A DNA stretch of 64,000 nt from Streptomyces sp. SJL17-4 (GTDB lineage Bacteria; Actinomycetota; Actinomycetes; Streptomycetales; Streptomycetaceae). The position numbers and the translations under genes were made by a program. The stretch covers positions 6,607,501 through 6,671,500 of the forward strand of contig NZ_CP104578.1 of the NCBI RefSeq assembly GCF_036826855.1, read 5' to 3'. A model generated the notes under the pieces. The model was given only the letters and a program-made list of their open reading frames with translations, was not told where the DNA came from and ran no database searches. Below, one piece after another: positions 15,996 to 23,900 of the stretch (its first letter is position 1; every line of letters starts with the position of its first letter).

Positions 15996-16724
15996 ATGGC
16001 TGTAGTCGTCGCGCTCGGCGCGTTCCTCATGACGCTCTTCGGCGGCTGGGTCGCGGGACGCGTCACCGACCGGCGCCACCTCGTCCTCGGCCTCGCCGGC
16101 GGACTCATGCTCGGCGTCGTCGGACTCGACCTGCTGCCCGAGGCCCTGGAGGCGGCGGGCGACGAGGTCTTCGGAGTCCCGGAGGCGCTGCTGCTCTTCG
16201 TCGGCGGCTTCCTCCTCGCCCATGTCGTGGAGCGACTCCTCGCCGTACGCCGGGCCGCACACGGCGTCGCGGCCGACGAGAGGGTCCCGCAGGTCGGCAT
16301 GACGGCGGCGGCCGCGATGGTCGGTCACAGCCTCATGGACGGCATCGCGCTGGGCGCGGCCTTCCAGGTCGGCGGCGGCATGGGGGCCACCGTCGCCGTC
16401 GCCGTCATCACCCATGACTTCGCCGACGGCTTCAACACGTACACGATCACCAGCCTCTACGGGAACGCCCGCCGCAAGGCCATCGGCATGCTCGTCGCCG
16501 ACGCCCTCGCGCCGCTGGTCGGCGCCGCCTCCACCCTGCTGTTCACCCTTCCGGTGGAACTTCTCGGCAGCTATCTGGGGTTCTTCGGCGGCGCCCTGCT
16601 CTACCTCGCCGCCGCCGAGATCCTGCCGGAGGCCCACCACGACCACCCCGCCCGCTCCACCCTGCTGTGCACGGTGGGGGGCGTCGGCTTCATCTGGCTC
16701 GTGGTGGGCGTCTCCGGCGGCTGA
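15996..16724 (+). CDS. ZIP-family metal transporter
   Basis: 242-residue membrane protein of the ZIP (ZRT/IRT-like) family, expected to import divalent metal ions such as zinc. Seen: about seven hydrophobic helices and the family's metal-binding helices in MVGHSLMDGIALGAAF and VITHDFADGFNTYT, plus AAEILPEAHHDH near the C-terminus. Its start lies only 21 bp from the presumed start of the divergent CobE-CobC frame. That leaves almost no room for separate promoters unless the cobE start is further inside. Confidence 0.86.
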   Translation: MAVVVALGAFLMTLFGGWVAGRVTDRRHLVLGLAGGLMLGVVGLDLLPEALEAAGDEVFGVPEALLLFVGGFLLAHVVERLLAVRRAAHGVAADERVPQVGMTAAAAMVGHSLMDGIALGAAFQVGGGMGATVAVAVITHDFADGFNTYTITSLYGNARRKAIGMLVADALAPLVGAASTLLFTLPVELLGSYLGFFGGALLYLAAAEILPEAHHDHPARSTLLCTVGGVGFIWLVVGVSGG

Positions 16725-16726
16725 GC

Positions 16727-18139
16727 TCACGTGCAGTGCTCCACGAAACGCGCGGCGGCCTCCGGGGATCCCGCCCAGTGGGTGTGGACATAGCTGGCGT
16801 GCACCCCGCCCTGCACGAAGCCCTCGACGCGACGCTCGGGCTGCCGCAGCCCCCACGCGGCCCGCGCCCCGGCGCCCGGCTCGATGACGGTCCGGTGGAA
16901 CTCGTGCCCCCGCATCCGCGCCCCGGCGGGCGCGAGCACGCTGTCGTTCACGGCGACGGCGTCCCGGTAACCGAGGGTGAGCCGCTCGGACATCCGCGCG
17001 TCAGCGTCGAGCACCCCGCACATGGGGTTGCCGTCGAGCGACCGCGCGAGATACAGCAGCCCGGCGCACTCGGCGGCGATGGGAGCGCCCGAGGCCGCGA
17101 GCGCGGCGACGGCCTTCCGCAACGGCTCGTTGGCGGACAGCTGCTCGCCGTACATCTCGGGGAACCCGCCACCTATGACGAGCCCGCGCGTCCCCTCGGG
17201 AAGACTCTCGTCCCGCAACGGATCAAAGGTCACGACCTCGGCCCCGGCAGCGGTGAGCAACTCGGCATGCTCGGCATAGGAGAACGTGAACGCAGCACCC
17301 CCGGCGACGGCGACGACCGGCCCCGTTGTGGTCCGCGCCCCGCCCGTTGTGGGCATGCGTCCCGCCGGGGCGGGACGGGTGGGCACAACGGGACCACCGG
17401 CGTGCAGCCGCTCCCCGACCTCAGGCACCCACGGCTCGGCGTGCAGTTCCGGCGCCGACCTCGCAAGGGCCAGCAGCCCTTCCAGATCGCACCCGGCAAG
17501 AACCTGCTCCGCCTGCGCGGCCACCGCCTCCACCGCAGCCGCCTGCCGCTCGGCAACAGGCACCAAGCCCAGGTGCCGCGAAGGCGTCGCAACGGCAGGA
17601 GCCCGCCGCAACACACCCAGCACCGGCACCCCCGACTCCCCGAGCGCCTCCCGCAACAAGTGCTCGTGCCGATCCGTCGCGACCTTGTTCAGGATCACGC
17701 CCCCGATCCGCACCTCCGGATCCCACGACGCGAACCCGTGCACGAGCGCCGCCACCGACCGCGACTGCGACGACGCGTCGACGACCAGCACCACCGGCGC
17801 CTTGAGCAGCTTCGACACCTGCGCGGTGGAGGCGAGTTCGCCCTGGTCGGCGGCCCCGTCGTACAGGCCCATGACACCCTCGACGACCGCCAGGTCGCAC
17901 CCGCGCGCCCCGTGCTCGAAGAGCGGCGCGATCAGCCCCGTACCGCACATGTACGCGTCGAGGTTGCGGCCCGGCCGCCCCGTGGCGAGCGCGTGGTAGC
18001 CGGGGTCGATGTAGTCCGGTCCGACCTTGTGCGGCGAGACCGCCAGACCACGGCCGGCGAACGCGGCCATCAGACCGGTCGCGACCGTGGTCTTGCCCGC
18101 GCCCGACGAAGGCGCGGCGATGACGAGACGTGCTACCAC
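16727..18139 (-). CDS. cobB: Cobyrinate a,c-diamide synthase (CobB/CbiA)
   Basis: 470-residue glutamine-dependent amidotransferase that amidates the a and c side chains of the corrin ring with ATP. The N-terminal P-loop reads APSSGAGKTTV (SSGAGKTT at residues 11-18), followed by KVGPDYIDPGYH. The C-terminal triad-type GATase carries the nucleophile C358 in AAECAGLLYLARSL and a late HASYVHTHWAG. The length is typical for actinobacterial CobB. The GTG start overlaps the end of cobO by 7 bp, making this the last gene of the B12-riboswitch operon. Confidence 0.94.
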   Translation of the reverse strand: MVARLVIAAPSSGAGKTTVATGLMAAFAGRGLAVSPHKVGPDYIDPGYHALATGRPGRNLDAYMCGTGLIAPLFEHGARGCDLAVVEGVMGLYDGAADQGELASTAQVSKLLKAPVVLVVDASSQSRSVAALVHGFASWDPEVRIGGVILNKVATDRHEHLLREALGESGVPVLGVLRRAPAVATPSRHLGLVPVAERQAAAVEAVAAQAEQVLAGCDLEGLLALARSAPELHAEPWVPEVGERLHAGGPVVPTRPAPAGRMPTTGGARTTTGPVVAVAGGAAFTFSYAEHAELLTAAGAEVVTFDPLRDESLPEGTRGLVIGGGFPEMYGEQLSANEPLRKAVAALAASGAPIAAECAGLLYLARSLDGNPMCGVLDADARMSERLTLGYRDAVAVNDSVLAPAGARMRGHEFHRTVIEPGAGARAAWGLRQPERRVEGFVQGGVHASYVHTHWAGSPEAAARFVEHCT

Positions 18140-18741
18140 TCGATGCCCCGCTGGCCCTTCTGACCGGCGTCCATCGGGTGCTTGACCTTGGACATGTCGG
18201 TGACGAGATCCGCGAAGTCGACGAGCTCCTGCGGGGCGTTGCGGCCGGTGATGACGACGTGCTGCTGCCCGGGACGGTCGCGCAGCACCTGGACGACCTC
18301 CTTGACGTCGATCCAGCCCCAGTGCAGCAGGTACGCGAACTCGTCGAGGACGTAGAAGGTGTACTTCTCCTCGGCGAGGTCCCGCTTGACCTGCTCCCAG
18401 CCCTCGCGGGCCTTCTCCTCGTGCGACTGCTCGCCCTCGGCGACCTCGCGCTGGATCCAGGACCAGCCCTCACCCATCTTGTTCCAGGTGACGGTGCCGC
18501 CCTTGCCGGTCTCGCCGAGCGCCTTGAGGGCGTTCTCCTCGCCGACCCTCCACTTGGCGGACTTGACGAACTGGAACACCCCGATCGGCCAGCCCTGGTT
18601 CCAGGCGCGCAGCGCCATGCCGAACGCGGCGGTCGACTTCCCCTTGCCGACGCCCGTGTGCACCATCACCAGTGCGCGGTTGCGGCGCTGGCGGGTGGTG
18701 AGACCGTCGTCGGGAACGACGGTCGGCTGTCCCTGCGGCAT
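18133..18741 (-). CDS. cobO: Cob(I)yrinic acid a,c-diamide adenosyltransferase
   Basis: 202-residue CobO/BtuR-type ATP:corrinoid adenosyltransferase, forming the Co-C bond with the 5'-deoxyadenosyl group of ATP. The P-loop GVGKGKST lies at residues 30-37 (MVHTGVGKGKSTAAFG), followed by GVFQFVKSAKW and the Walker-B-like FYVLDEFAYLLHWGW. The start MPQGQPTVV is supported by a GGAGGG site 8 nt upstream. The ATG shares one base with the TAA stop of the chelatase gene (TAATG), so translation is coupled. Confidence 0.94.
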   Translation of the reverse strand: MPQGQPTVVPDDGLTTRQRRNRALVMVHTGVGKGKSTAAFGMALRAWNQGWPIGVFQFVKSAKWRVGEENALKALGETGKGGTVTWNKMGEGWSWIQREVAEGEQSHEEKAREGWEQVKRDLAEEKYTFYVLDEFAYLLHWGWIDVKEVVQVLRDRPGQQHVVITGRNAPQELVDFADLVTDMSKVKHPMDAGQKGQRGIEW

Positions 18742-20852
18742 TAAGCGGCCCTCCATGCTGTCTGCGGTGTCTGTCCTGCTGCCTGTACGTCCCTGACGAG
18801 GCCGGCGATCGAGTCGGCGCGCAGCTCGTCCAGGGTGACGGCGGTGCCGCCGAGTTCACGGGCGAGTTCACGGGCGAGCCCGAGCCGCACCGGCCCGGTC
18901 TCGCAGTCCACGACGACGGAGGCGGTGCCGTCGGCGGCGTGCAGCCGCGCCGCGCGGGCGGCGAGCGCCACCGGGTCGGCGCCGCCGCCGGTGGCCCGCC
19001 CGTCGGTGACGACGACGAGCAGCGGGCGGCGCGAGGGGTCCCGCAGCCGCTCGACGCGCAGGACGTCATGGGCCTTGAGGAGACCGGCCGACAGCGGGGT
19101 GCGGCCACCGGTCGGGAGCTTCTCCAGCCGGGCGGCGGCCGCGTCGACGGACGAGGTCGGCGGCAGCGCGACCTCGGCGCCGCGGCCCCGGAAGGTGATG
19201 AGGCCGACCTTGTCGCGCCGCTGGTAGGCGTCGAGCAGGAGCGAGAGCACCGCTCCCTTCACGGCGCTCATCCGCTGCCGGGCCGCCATCGAACCGGAGG
19301 CGTCGACGGCGAAGAGCACCAGGTTCCCCTCGCGCCCCTCCCGGGTCGCCTGCCGCAGGTCGTCCCGGCGGACGACCAGGCCGGGCCCGCTCCGGCCACG
19401 GGCCTTCTGGTGCGGGGCGGCGGCCTGCACGGTGGCCGCCAGGTGCAGCTTGGTCAGCGCGCCCCGGGGGCGTACGGATCCGGTGGTACGGCCGTGCTCG
19501 GTACGGGCCCGGGAGCGGCGCCCGGCCGCGCCCTCGCCCAGACCGGGAACGCTGAGCATCTTCGTACGGAAGGGCTCGGAGGCGGCGACGGCGGCGCGCT
19601 CACCGGAACCGGCGCCCTGCGGGGCGGGTTCGGGCGAAGGCGCGGGCGGGGACGTCTCCTCGGGCGCGGACGTCTCCTCGGGAGCGGGCGAGTTCTCGGC
19701 GGCGGGCCCGTCGCCCTGCGGCGGAACACCCCCACCGGGTCCGCCGTCCCCGGGACCACCGTCCCCGGGACCACCGTCACCGGGCCCGTCGGGCTCGGGG
19801 TCCTCGTCCGGGTCGACCTCCGGCTCCTGGTCCTGGTCCTGGCCCTTGAACTCCTCCAGGGTCTCGTCGAGTTTGTCCTCGTCGAGGCCGGGAGCGTCGA
19901 AGGGGGAGCGGCGCCGCCGGTGCGGGAGGGCGAGGAGGGCGGCCTGCCGTACGTCCTCGGAGGTGACCTCGGTGCGGCCGGCCCAGGCGGCCAGCGCGGT
20001 CGCGGTGCGGGCCATGACGAGGTCGGCGCGCATGCCGTCGACCTCGAAGGCGGCGCAGGTGGCGGCGATCTGGAGCAGCACGGCGTCGCCGAGCTTCACC
20101 TGGGGCAGCAACGCCCGTGCGGTGACGATCCGTTCGCGCAGCGCGGCCTCGTCCCCGGCCCAGCGGTCGGCGAAGGCGGCGGGGTCGTCCTCGAAGGCGA
20201 GCCGCCGCCGGACGACCTCGACGCGCTGCTGCGGGTCGCGCGACGCGGCGACCTCCACGGTCAGCCCGAACCGGTCGAGGAGCTGGGGCCGCAGCTCGCC
20301 CTCCTCGGGGTTCATCGTGCCGACGAGCAGGAACCGGGCGGCGTGCCGCACGGAGACGCCTTCGCGCTCGACGTACGAGGAGCCCATGGCGGCGGCGTCG
20401 AGGAGGAGGTCGATGAGGTGGTCGTGGAGCAGGTTGACCTCGTCGACGTACAGGATGCCGCGGTGCGCGTCGGCGAGGAGCCCGGGCTCGAAGGCCTTCA
20501 CGCCGTCGGCGAGCGCCTTCTCGATGTCGAGCGCGCCGACGAGCCGGTCCTCGGAGGCGCCGACGGGCAGCTCGACCATCCGCGCGGCGCGTTCGGCACC
20601 GGCGCCTGCCTCGTGCGGCCCGTCCGGGCAGCCGGGGTCGGGCGAGACCGGATCACAGCTGAACCGGCAGCCGGCGACGACCGGCACGGCGGGGAGCAGC
20701 TCGGCGAGCGCCCGCACGGCCGTGGACTTGGCGGTCCCCTTCTCCCCCCGGACGAGCACACCGCCCACGGCCGGGCTGACGGCATTGAGCAGCAGCGCGA
20801 GCCGCAGGTCGTCCATACCGACGACGGCGGTGAACGGGTACCGGGTGCTCAT
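18741..20852 (-). CDS. Mg/Co-chelatase-like AAA+ / VWA protein (ChlI-ChlD fusion)
   Basis: 703-residue putative cobaltochelatase component. The N-terminal AAA+ domain shows Walker A in VRGEKGTAKSTAVRAL (~residues 34-49) and Walker B in GILYVDEVNLLHDHL. An acidic Pro/Gly-rich linker includes repeated GPGDG units. The C-terminal VWA domain has the MIDAS motif VDASGSMAARQRMS and TGGRTPLSAG. In the aerobic pathway such a protein drives cobalt insertion with the large CobN subunit, or works with other chelatases; no CobN is encoded here. RBS AAGGAG. A 15-codon open frame sits between cobQ and this gene and overlaps its ATG. Confidence 0.87.
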   Translation of the reverse strand: MSTRYPFTAVVGMDDLRLALLLNAVSPAVGGVLVRGEKGTAKSTAVRALAELLPAVPVVAGCRFSCDPVSPDPGCPDGPHEAGAGAERAARMVELPVGASEDRLVGALDIEKALADGVKAFEPGLLADAHRGILYVDEVNLLHDHLIDLLLDAAAMGSSYVEREGVSVRHAARFLLVGTMNPEEGELRPQLLDRFGLTVEVAASRDPQQRVEVVRRRLAFEDDPAAFADRWAGDEAALRERIVTARALLPQVKLGDAVLLQIAATCAAFEVDGMRADLVMARTATALAAWAGRTEVTSEDVRQAALLALPHRRRRSPFDAPGLDEDKLDETLEEFKGQDQDQEPEVDPDEDPEPDGPGDGGPGDGGPGDGGPGGGVPPQGDGPAAENSPAPEETSAPEETSPPAPSPEPAPQGAGSGERAAVAASEPFRTKMLSVPGLGEGAAGRRSRARTEHGRTTGSVRPRGALTKLHLAATVQAAAPHQKARGRSGPGLVVRRDDLRQATREGREGNLVLFAVDASGSMAARQRMSAVKGAVLSLLLDAYQRRDKVGLITFRGRGAEVALPPTSSVDAAAARLEKLPTGGRTPLSAGLLKAHDVLRVERLRDPSRRPLLVVVTDGRATGGGADPVALAARAARLHAADGTASVVVDCETGPVRLGLARELARELGGTAVTLDELRADSIAGLVRDVQAAGQTPQTAWRAA
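19741..19785 (-). repeat. 15-bp tandem repeat (x3) in the chelatase linker
   Basis: Three 15-bp units of the form CCACCGTCCCCGGGA (plus strand), the first and third with one or two changes, encode repeated Gly-Pro-Gly-Asp-Gly in the flexible linker between the AAA+ and VWA domains. Copy number is likely to vary between strains. Confidence 0.75.
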
Positions 20853-20898
20853 CGGTCGGTCACTCCTTCAACTCGTTGATGTTCGGCGGTCGTCATGC

Positions 20899-22407
20899 TC
20901 ACGGCGCACCCGGCGGCACGAACGGCAGCCCCGCCGGGGCCCCCTCCTCGATCAGCCGCAGCAGCGCGTCCGTGTCCGCGTGCTCCTCGATCAGGTCGCC
21001 GAGCCGGTCGAGCTGCTCCTCCCGCAGCGCCCCGAACGACGTGTCGGGAGCCGGCACGAACCGCCGCCCGGCCGCCGCCGCGACCTCCCGCAGGAAGGCC
21101 CGCCGGAACCCGTCGCTCTCCAGGGAGCCGTGCCAGTGCGTGCCCCACACGGAGCCGACCCGGCACCCGTCCAAGAACGACTCCCCACCGTCCACCGACG
21201 CGACGCCGTGGTGGATCTCGTACCCCTCGACCCGCTCCCCGAGTGCCTCGCCGACGGGCCGCGCCAGGGTCTTCTCGCGCGCGAACCGCACCCGTACGGG
21301 CAGCAGCCCGAGCCCGTCGACGGTCCCGGCCTTCGACTCGACCTCGTCCTCGATGTGCTCGCCGAGCACCTGGTAGCCGCCGCAGATCCCGAGCACCGGC
21401 CGCCCCTCGGCGGCCCGCCGGGCCAGCGCGTCCGCGAGGCCGCGCTCCCGCAGCCACGCCAGCGCCTTGACCGTCCCCCGGGTGCCCGGCACGACGACCA
21501 GGTCCGCGTCGACGAGTTCCTCGGCCCGGTCCACGAACCGGACGACGACGCCCGGCTCGGCGGCCAGCGCGTCCACGTCCGTGAAGTTCGACATCAGGGG
21601 TACGGCGCAGACCGCGACCCGCAGCACGTCCTCGCCGAACGGCGGCGCGACGACCGACTCGCGCACCGCGCCGCGCAGCGAGACCCGGAGCCCGTCCTCC
21701 TCGTCGATGCCGAGCCCGTGGGCGTACGGCAGGACGCCGAAGGTCCGTCTCCCGGTCAGCCCGTGGAGCATGTCGAGGCCGGGTTCGAGGAGGGTCACGT
21801 CACCCCGGAACTTGTTCACGAGGTAGCCGGCCACCAGCGACTGGTCCTCGGGGCTCAGCAGCGCCGTCGTCCCGAAGAACTGGGCGAAGACCCCGCCCCG
21901 GTCGATGTCGCCGACCACGACCACCGGCAGCCGCGCGGCCCGCGCGATGCCCATGTTCACGATGTCCGTGCGCCGCAGGTTGATCTCGGCCGGACTGCCC
22001 GCCCCCTCGCAGATCACGGCGTCGTACATGCCCCGGAGTTCCTCCAGGCACGCCATCACCGGCTCGAAGAGTTCCTTCTGCCGCCCCCCGTGGTAGCCGC
22101 GGGCGGACAGCTCGCCCACCGGCTTGCCCATCAGGACGACCTGGCTGGAGCGGTCGCTGCCCGGCTTGAGCAGCACCGGGTTCATCAGGGCGGTCGGCTC
22201 CACCCGCGCGGCCTGCGCCTGCATGGCCTGGGCGCGGCCGATCTCGGCGCCCTCGCGGGTCACGAAGGAGTTGAGGGACATGTTCTGCCCCTTGAACGGC
22301 GCCACCTTCAGGCCCTTGCGGACCAGCCAGCGGCAGATGCCGGCCGTCACGACGCTCTTGCCGGCGTCGGACGTGGTCCCGGCGACGAGCAGCCCCCCAC
22401 CCCTCAT
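20899..22407 (-). CDS. cobQ: Cobyric acid synthase (CobQ/CbiP)
   Basis: 502-residue glutamine amidotransferase that amidates the b, d, e and g side chains of adenosylcobyrinic acid a,c-diamide. The N-terminal dethiobiotin-synthetase-like domain has VAGTTSDAGKSVVTAGIC, PFKGQNMSLNSFVT and VVVGDIDRGGVFAQFFG. The C-terminal GATase has the nucleophile elbow VLGICGGYQVLGEHI and IHHGVAS, with a terminal GTHWHGSLE. ATGA overlap with the end of cobD. The start MRGGGLLVAG is typical. Confidence 0.95.
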   Translation of the reverse strand: MRGGGLLVAGTTSDAGKSVVTAGICRWLVRKGLKVAPFKGQNMSLNSFVTREGAEIGRAQAMQAQAARVEPTALMNPVLLKPGSDRSSQVVLMGKPVGELSARGYHGGRQKELFEPVMACLEELRGMYDAVICEGAGSPAEINLRRTDIVNMGIARAARLPVVVVGDIDRGGVFAQFFGTTALLSPEDQSLVAGYLVNKFRGDVTLLEPGLDMLHGLTGRRTFGVLPYAHGLGIDEEDGLRVSLRGAVRESVVAPPFGEDVLRVAVCAVPLMSNFTDVDALAAEPGVVVRFVDRAEELVDADLVVVPGTRGTVKALAWLRERGLADALARRAAEGRPVLGICGGYQVLGEHIEDEVESKAGTVDGLGLLPVRVRFAREKTLARPVGEALGERVEGYEIHHGVASVDGGESFLDGCRVGSVWGTHWHGSLESDGFRRAFLREVAAAAGRRFVPAPDTSFGALREEQLDRLGDLIEEHADTDALLRLIEEGAPAGLPFVPPGAP

Positions 22408-23378
22408 GCGTTCCTCCGCTTCAGCGCGCTCACGATGGTCCGGCCGCCCACGCAGGCGGCCAGGGTCAGTCCGGTGATCCGGCGGGAGAGCCGGACCGCC
22501 CGGTCGATGTCGGCCACCTCGACGGCCCGCCCGGTCCCGTTGAGCACGGGCCGGTGCTCGACCCGTCCGGCGTACGACAGGGTGCCCCCGAGGCGTACGC
22601 CGAGGGCGCCCGCGAAGGAGGCCTCGACGGGGCCCGCGTTGGGGCTGGGGTGCTTCGCCGCGTCGGTTCGCCAGGCGTTGAGCGCACCGCGCGGGTTTCC
22701 GCCGGCGACGGTCGCGAGGACGGCCGTCAGCCGGGCCCCGGGCCAGCCGGCCACGTCGTCGAGCCGGGCCGAGGCCCAGCCGAAGCGGCGGTGGCGCGGC
22801 GACTTGTGGCCGACCATCGCGTCGAGGGTGTTGACGGCCCGGAAGCCGACGAGGCCGGGTACGCCCGCGACCGCGCCCCAGAAGAGGGCGCCGACCACGG
22901 CGTCGGAGGTGTTCTCGGCGACCGATTCGACGACCGCGCGGGCCATCGCGGGTCCGTCCAGGGACTGCGGGTCGCGCCCGCAGAGATGCGGCAGCCGCTC
23001 CCGGGCGACGTCCAGGTCCCCGGCGGCGAGCGCGCCGCCGATCGCGCGGGCCTCCCGGCCCAGGGTCGTACCGCCGACGACCGCCCACACGGAGGCGGCG
23101 GTCAGGGCGACGGCGGCGGCCGGCCGGTTCCGTACGGCCCGGGCGGCGAGCGCTCCGAGGGCGACGGTGGAGCCGGCGCAGACGGCGGTGTGCAGGGCAC
23201 CCCAGCCGCGGTGGTCGTGGTGGAGGCGGTTCTCGACCGCGGCGGCCGCCCGGCCGAACGCGGCGACGGGATGTCCGCGGCGTGGATCGCCGACGAGCAG
23301 ATCGACGGCGAGACCCGCGGCCGCTCCGTACGCGAATCCGTCCGGGGACAGGCGGCTGGTACTGCTGCGGCCGGGCAT
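22404..23378 (-). CDS. cobD: Cobalamin biosynthesis protein CobD/CbiB
   Basis: 324-residue polytopic membrane protein that attaches aminopropanol (phosphate) to adenosylcobyric acid. Family landmarks: LLVGDPRRGHPVAAFGRAA near the N-terminus, AVVESVAENTSDAVVGALFW in the middle, and AGVPGLVGFRAVNTLDAMVGH. The ATG used here has GAGG 9 nt upstream; a GTG five codons earlier is an alternative. First gene of the leftward cob operon, directly behind the B12 riboswitch, so its expression should fall when adenosylcobalamin is abundant. Confidence 0.92.
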   Translation of the reverse strand: MPGRSSTSRLSPDGFAYGAAAGLAVDLLVGDPRRGHPVAAFGRAAAAVENRLHHDHRGWGALHTAVCAGSTVALGALAARAVRNRPAAAVALTAASVWAVVGGTTLGREARAIGGALAAGDLDVARERLPHLCGRDPQSLDGPAMARAVVESVAENTSDAVVGALFWGAVAGVPGLVGFRAVNTLDAMVGHKSPRHRRFGWASARLDDVAGWPGARLTAVLATVAGGNPRGALNAWRTDAAKHPSPNAGPVEASFAGALGVRLGGTLSYAGRVEHRPVLNGTGRAVEVADIDRAVRLSRRITGLTLAACVGGRTIVSALKRRNA

Positions 23379-23411
23379 GGCGCATGTCCTCACTCAGGGT
23401 CCGCGCCCTGG

Positions 23412-23563
23412 ATCGACGTGACCGGCGGCGAGAGTTCCTGGCTCCCGGACCCTTCGGATCCGGTCACAGTGGCGGGACCGCGCCGGATTCGCACCGGACT
23501 TCCTCTACTGCCGCCGTAATGGCCTCGGCAGTCCACCACGGCCCGAGAACACCCGTCAACTCA
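23412..23563 (-). promoter_or_regulatory. Cobalamin (B12) riboswitch upstream of cobD
   Basis: Read on the minus strand, the leader carries the conserved B12-box series: GAAGTCCGGTGCGAATCCGG, then GCGGTCCCGCCACTGTGA (the GCCACTG core is complementary to 23467-23473), then GGAGCCAGGAACTC. A CTGCCG / CGGCAG hairpin lies before the first block. Order and spacing match actinobacterial adenosylcobalamin aptamers. It ends ~30 nt before cobD, so control of translation initiation is the likely mode; the exact ends are approximate. Confidence 0.93.
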
Positions 23564-23608
23564 CTCTTGACCTGCACCGGGTCACTGTGCGAAGCACCAC
23601 AAACACGG

Positions 23609-23651
23609 CGGCGGGGCGGTCCGCACCCCGAAGGTACGGACCGCCCCGCCG
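23609..23651. terminator. Hairpin downstream of the pit operon
   Basis: Perfect 15-bp inverted repeat CGGCGGGGCGGTCCG / CGGACCGCCCCGCCG with a 13-nt loop, 16 nt past the stop of the small membrane protein gene. It insulates the pit transcript from the cob riboswitch that follows on the same strand. Confidence 0.82.
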
Positions 23652-23666
23652 GTCACGCTCGGACCG

Positions 23667-23888
23667 TCAGACGACGATCAGGTAGATGCCGTACGCCACG
23701 GCCGAGAGGCACAGGGCGAAGCAGGCGTAGGCGCCGGTGCGGGCCAGGGTGGCGGAGCCTCCCTGGGCGGCGGCCTGCTCCTGCTTGGAGAGGCCGATGA
23801 TGCCGAGGGTGAAGAGGCCCACCAGGGCGACGGTCGCCACGAGGCTGACTCCGAAGACGGAGCCGAGAGCTGCCCAGTCGATCTTCAT
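23667..23888 (-). CDS. Small two-helix membrane protein paired with phosphate transporter
   Basis: 73 residues with two hydrophobic helices: residues ~10-33 (VFGVSLVATVALVGLFTLGI) and ~50-72 (AYACFALCLSAVAYGIYLIV), joined by a short polar loop with QEQAAAQGG. No catalytic motif. It follows the phosphate transporter gene by 12 bp and shares its PHO-box promoter. The pair is conserved in Streptomyces as far as I recall, so an accessory or regulatory subunit of the transporter is a reasonable guess. Confidence 0.82.
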   Translation of the reverse strand: MKIDWAALGSVFGVSLVATVALVGLFTLGIIGLSKQEQAAAQGGSATLARTGAYACFALCLSAVAYGIYLIVV

Positions 23889-23900
23889 GTCGTTCGTTCC

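Noticed and set aside
19432..23421. A reading frame of over 1,300 codons on the plus strand, opposite the cob operon
   Set aside because: It mirrors the wobble-GC frame of cobO-chelatase-cobQ-cobD; its translation is Arg/Pro/Ser-rich without domains, whereas the opposite strand encodes recognisable enzymes.
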